DNA from: RAM1 sp943372515
Lineage (GTDB): Bacteria > Pseudomonadota > Gammaproteobacteria > Burkholderiales > Burkholderiaceae_C
Reading direction: 5' to 3'
DNA: 15,913 nt
NCBI GenBank assembly: GCA_943372515.1
Contig: CALRYY010000094.1
Coordinates: 1 to 15,913 of the forward strand
Both the position numbers and the translations under genes were made by a program. Within the stretch, counting starts at the first letter, position 1. Every line of letters begins with the position of its first letter. The notes below the pieces were generated by a model, which had not been told where the DNA came from, did not search any database, and saw only the letters and a list, made by a program, of their open reading frames with translations. Below are positions 12,275-15,913 of the stretch, in pieces.

Positions 12275-14355
12275 ATGACAAGGACAACGACGCCAGCTTC
12301 GTCGCCGACGCACTTCCGGCCTTTGTGAGCGAGGCACACGAACAGATCGAAGCGCTCGAGCAGTTGCTGCTGCAGCTCGAAGACAAGCCCGGTGACCGCG
12401 ATCTGCTGGACGCGCTGTTCCGATGCGCGCACACGGTCAAGGGTTCGGCCGGTATCTTCGGGCTGGACCAGGTGGTGGCCTTCACGCACAACGTGGAAAC
12501 CCTTCTGGACCGGCTGCGCGAAGGACAGGTCCTGCTGACGCCGGCGATCAGCACCCTGCTGCTGCAGGCCAACGACCAGATCAGACTGCTTGTCGCCGCC
12601 GCGCAAGACACCCGCCCCGAGACTGCCGGGGCCATCGCATCGCGCGAAGCACTGGTGCTGCGGCTGACGCAGGCCAGCGGCCTCGACGCCGCTGGCTCGC
12701 CCGTGCTCCGGGAGGCCGCACCGACCTCACCGGGCACGCAGACGCGTCGCTGGCACCTGCGGGTGAAATTCGGCGTGGACACCTTCCGCAACGGCATGGA
12801 CCCGCTGGCCATACTCAACTATGTGGGTGGCCTGGGCGCCATCTCGGGCATGGCGTGCGACATTGCGGCCGTTCCCGCCCTGGAGGAGCTGGACCCCGAG
12901 AGCTGCCATCTTGCCTTTGCGTTTGACATCGACACCGCCGCGACGCGCCAGGAAATTGAGGCCAGCTTCAGCTTCGTGCGGGACGATTGCGAACTGGAGC
13001 TGACCGAACCGGTCGCCGAGTCATGTGACAGCGCCGCGCCAGCCGAAGCCGTGGTCCCCCAGGACGTGAAGCCAGACGCGCGGCGCGACGTTGTCGCCGC
13101 CCCTGTACTGGTTGACGAGAGCCGCTTCATACGGGTACAGGCCGACCGGCTGGACGAGGTGATCAATCTGCTGGGCGAACTGGTGATCGCCGGTGCCGGC
13201 GCCTACCTGCTGGCCCGCCAGAGCCGGCAGGGCACACTGATCGAAGCCAACCAGCAGATCACCCGCCTGATCGAGGAAATCCGCAACGGCACGCTGCAAC
13301 TGCGCATGGTGCCTATCGGTGAGACCTTCGCGCGCTTTCGGCGCGTGGTGCGCGACACCGCCGCCGAGCTGGGCAAGGACGTGGCGCTGGAGATCGTGGG
13401 GGGCGACACGGAGCTGGACAAATCGGTGGTCGAGCGCATCGCCGACCCACTGATGCACCTGGTGCGCAATTCCCTGGACCATGGCCTGGAGACGCCGCAG
13501 GCGCGCCAGGCCAGCGGCAAGCCGGCGCAAGGCAAGCTCACGCTGAGCGCCTGCCATGAGTCCGGCAGCATCCTGATGCGCATCAGCGACGATGGCCGCG
13601 GTATCGACCGCGACCGGGTGCTGCAGCGCGCATGGGAGCGCGGGCTGGTCGAGCAAGGCGTGGTACCCCCGGACGCGGACATCCTCAAACTGATCTTCGA
13701 GCCGGGCTTCTCCACCGCGGAGAAAGTTACCAACCTGAGCGGCCGCGGCGTCGGCATGGATGTCGTTCGCCGCAACATCGAGGCCCTGCGCGGATCGGTC
13801 GCCATCTCCAGTGAGCCTGGCCAGGGCTCATGCATGGAGATCCGGCTGCCCCTGACCCTTGCGATCATCGACGGCTTCCTGGTTGGCGTGGGCGCTTCCA
13901 AGTTCATTTTCCCGCTTGATGCGGTGGTCGAGGTGATCGAGTGCGGGCCGATGGGCTCGGTGCTGTATGGAGGAGGCCGCGGCTGCGTGGAGTTACGCGG
14001 CCAGGTGTTGCCGGTCGTCAATCTGCGAAGGCTCTACGCACTCGAATCGCCGCAGCCCGAGCGCTGCAGTGTCGTGGTGATCCGCAGTGGAATCCAGCTC
14101 TACGGCGTCATGGTTGACAGCCTGTTGGGGCAGCACCAGACCGTGATCAAGCCGCTGGGTCGCATGCTGCGAAGCCTGCGCGGCATGTCCGGCTCCACGA
14201 TTCTCGGAACCGGCGAGGTCGCGCTCATCTTTGACGTGAACTCTCTGCACCAGCTGGCGGCGCAGGCGCCAACCCAGATCTCCAAATCCCCGCGGCCATC
14301 CGGCCAGACCAGCCCGTCCCCGACCTGCCCAACCCTGGAAGTACAACCCTCATGA
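12271..14355 (+). CDS. cheA: chemotaxis histidine kinase CheA
   Basis: CheA (694 aa) autophosphorylates under receptor control and passes phosphate to CheY and CheB. The HPt (P1) domain covers about residues 8-110, with phosphorylation site H54 (CAHTVKGSAGIFG). A region at about 161-243 (WHLRVKF... to DDCELEL) stands where P2 would be. P3 dimerisation covers about 285-345. The ATPase domain has the N box HLVRNSLDHG (N400), DDGRGID at 440-446, FEPGFST from 476 and SGRGVGMDVV from 490. A CheW-like P5 domain covers about 528-665, and a Pro/Ser-rich tail ends the protein. All catalytic boxes are intact and there is no fused receiver. Both ends overlap neighbours by ATGA, so STAS-cheA-receptor are probably translationally coupled. 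GGGAGA precedes the start. Confidence 0.95.
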   Translation: MNDKDNDASFVADALPAFVSEAHEQIEALEQLLLQLEDKPGDRDLLDALFRCAHTVKGSAGIFGLDQVVAFTHNVETLLDRLREGQVLLTPAISTLLLQANDQIRLLVAAAQDTRPETAGAIASREALVLRLTQASGLDAAGSPVLREAAPTSPGTQTRRWHLRVKFGVDTFRNGMDPLAILNYVGGLGAISGMACDIAAVPALEELDPESCHLAFAFDIDTAATRQEIEASFSFVRDDCELELTEPVAESCDSAAPAEAVVPQDVKPDARRDVVAAPVLVDESRFIRVQADRLDEVINLLGELVIAGAGAYLLARQSRQGTLIEANQQITRLIEEIRNGTLQLRMVPIGETFARFRRVVRDTAAELGKDVALEIVGGDTELDKSVVERIADPLMHLVRNSLDHGLETPQARQASGKPAQGKLTLSACHESGSILMRISDDGRGIDRDRVLQRAWERGLVEQGVVPPDADILKLIFEPGFSTAEKVTNLSGRGVGMDVVRRNIEALRGSVAISSEPGQGSCMEIRLPLTLAIIDGFLVGVGASKFIFPLDAVVEVIECGPMGSVLYGGGRGCVELRGQVLPVVNLRRLYALESPQPERCSVVVIRSGIQLYGVMVDSLLGQHQTVIKPLGRMLRSLRGMSGSTILGTGEVALIFDVNSLHQLAAQAPTQISKSPRPSGQTSPSPTCPTLEVQPS

Positions 14356-15913
14356 ACACCAACCAACCCTCCTGGATCGCGCGGATCCTCATCGGCGACG
14401 AACTCAGGCGTGCGGCGCAGGTTGCACAAGATAGCGAACAGGCGCGCGCCGAGGCGGACGCTGCGCTTGCAAGCCTGAAAGCCCGGATGGCGCAGCTGGA
14501 GGCCGAGCTGAAGGCGCGCACCGACATCATGAATGTGACGAGCATCGTGTCCGAGGCGGACAAAAAAGGTGACATCGTCAGCATCAATGAAAAATTCATT
14601 GAGGTGTCCAAGTACAGCCGTGATGAACTGATCGGCAGGCCGCACAGCACCACGCGCCACCCCGACATGCCCAAGGAGACCTTCAAGCAGCTGTGGTCCA
14701 CGATCGGGCGCGGCGAAACCTTTCGCGGCATCATCAAGAACCGCGCCAAGGACGGCACGCCGTACTACGTGGACGCGGTGATCGCACCGATCATGGGCGA
14801 CAACGGCAAACCGATGAAGTATCTGGGCGTGCGCTATGACATCACGGCCGCCGAGCTTGAGCGCCAGAATGCGCGCGGCATCCTGAGCGCGATTGACAGC
14901 TCCTATGCCTACATCGAGTTCGATCTGGGCGGCCATGTACTCAAGGCCAACACCAATTTCCTGGCACTGCTGGGCTACCAGAGCCACGAGGTCGTGGGAA
15001 ACCACCATCGCATGTTCGTCGACCCGGCGCTGGCGGCCTCGCCGGCCTACCACCAGTTCTGGCGTGACCTCAACGCGGGCAAGCCGCAGAGCGAAGTTTT
15101 CAAGCGGGTTACCAAGGCGGGCAAGGAGGTCTACATCCAGGCGGTGTATGCGCCGGTCAAGGACGAGATGGACCGGGTGATCAAGGTAGTGAAGATTGCC
15201 ACCGACGTGACGGCTCAGTTCAATGCCAGCCAGATGCTTGAGCAGGCCGTGGAGCAGGCACAGGAGGTGACGTCGGCCGCCCGGGATGGCGACCTCACGC
15301 GTCGCATTCCCATGGAAGGCAAGAACGGCCCGATTGGAGCGCTCTGCCAGGGCGTGAACGCGTTGCTGGACACCACATCGGTCATCTTTGACGACATGGG
15401 ACGCGTTCTGGGTGGGCTGGCCGCAGGGGATCTCTCGCAGCGCGTCACGCGTGACTACAACGGAACCTTTGCCCAGGTCCGCGACGATGCCAACACCGCC
15501 AGCGAGAAGCTCGCGGCCATCATCGAGGACGTGGGCCGGGTCTTCTCGGCCATGGCCGAGGGCGACCTCACACAGCGCATCACGCGCGAGGCCTCGGGCA
15601 TCTTCGACCAGGTCAAGCAGGACGCCAACAGCAGCTCGGACAAGCTGGCCGGCATCATCGAGGAAGTGCGCGCTGCGGCCGACGCCCTGACCGGCGCGGC
15701 CGGCCAGGTCAGCGCCACCGCGCAGTCGCTGTCCCCGGCGGCCAGCGAGCAGGCCTCCTCGGTAGAGGAGACCACCGCGTCCATCGACCTGATGTCCGCC
15801 TCCATCACCCAGAACAGCGACAACGCCAAGGTCACCGACGGCATGGCCACCAAGGCCAGCAAGGAAGCCGGCGACGGCGGCCAGGCCGTTACCCAGACCG
15901 TGGCGGCGATGAA
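14352..15913 (+). CDS. soluble methyl-accepting chemotaxis protein, PAS-PAS-HAMP-HAMP-HAMP (partial, 3' end outside window)
   Basis: The open frame runs 520 codons to the right edge. It has an N-terminal helical segment (1-58). PAS1 at about 60-165 contains RHPDMPK (102-108) and IKNRAKDGTPYYVDAV, very like the FAD-binding PAS of Aer. PAS2 at about 180-290 contains HHRMFVDP. Three HAMP-type repeats carry their GDL(T/S).R(I/V) motifs at residues 313, 359 and 404. The start of the MCP signalling helix follows (AASEQASSVEETTASIDLMSASI). No membrane segment occurs in the visible part, so this is probably a cytoplasmic receptor sensing redox or energy state. The ATG overlaps the cheA stop by ATGA. 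The signalling tip is not in the window. Confidence 0.92.
   Translation, partial: MNTNQPSWIARILIGDELRRAAQVAQDSEQARAEADAALASLKARMAQLEAELKARTDIMNVTSIVSEADKKGDIVSINEKFIEVSKYSRDELIGRPHSTTRHPDMPKETFKQLWSTIGRGETFRGIIKNRAKDGTPYYVDAVIAPIMGDNGKPMKYLGVRYDITAAELERQNARGILSAIDSSYAYIEFDLGGHVLKANTNFLALLGYQSHEVVGNHHRMFVDPALAASPAYHQFWRDLNAGKPQSEVFKRVTKAGKEVYIQAVYAPVKDEMDRVIKVVKIATDVTAQFNASQMLEQAVEQAQEVTSAARDGDLTRRIPMEGKNGPIGALCQGVNALLDTTSVIFDDMGRVLGGLAAGDLSQRVTRDYNGTFAQVRDDANTASEKLAAIIEDVGRVFSAMAEGDLTQRITREASGIFDQVKQDANSSSDKLAGIIEEVRAAADALTGAAGQVSATAQSLSPAASEQASSVEETTASIDLMSASITQNSDNAKVTDGMATKASKEAGDGGQAVTQTVAAM

Noticed and set aside
15288..15600. DNA repeat in the last gene
   Set aside because: The similarity is at protein level and explained by tandem HAMP units, not a DNA repeat element.

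Overview
The window is a GC-rich chromosomal segment, most likely from a betaproteobacterium of the order Burkholderiales, family Comamonadaceae. This rests on the protein families, the order yicC/gmk/rpoZ/spoT, and the Aer-type PAS receptor. No mobile element, CRISPR array, tRNA or rRNA gene was seen. Genes are packed tightly, with many 4-base ATGA or GTGA stop/start overlaps.

Positions 1-1291: a minus-strand pair (a small conserved hypothetical protein overlapping a partial DUF2177 membrane protein) is divergent from greB, a transcript cleavage factor.

Positions 1306-5471, minus strand: yicC, gmk and rpoZ form a tight operon. A strong intrinsic terminator follows rpoZ, and then comes a full-length bifunctional spoT. 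greB and spoT converge with only 14 bp between them. Most of these products act in (p)ppGpp turnover, RNA polymerase function, guanine nucleotide supply and RNA decay.

Positions 5556-10006, plus strand: a soluble Ser/Thr protein kinase and a PP2C phosphatase lead an operon with rph (RNase PH), rdgB (ITP/XTP pyrophosphatase) and hemW (radical-SAM heme chaperone). The kinase is divergent from yicC across an 84-bp gap that holds an inverted repeat and no clear Shine-Dalgarno for either gene.

Positions 10007-15913, plus strand: a 334-bp gap contains a good match to a sigma-28 (FliA) flagellar-class promoter. A chemosensory operon follows: a two-TM MCP-like protein, a CheY receiver, a one-domain STAS protein, CheA, and a soluble PAS-PAS-HAMP3 chemoreceptor that runs off the right edge. 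The first MCP carries a FQDxxxQ motif near its C-terminus with the spacing of the CheZ catalytic D/Q pair, and sits directly upstream of cheY. This is the most testable unusual feature here.

Most genes belong to well-known families. The novelty candidates are the CheZ-like receptor tail, the STAS protein without its phosphorylatable Ser, the kinase/phosphatase pair in an RNA and nucleotide-quality operon, and the regulatory signals around rpoZ/spoT.
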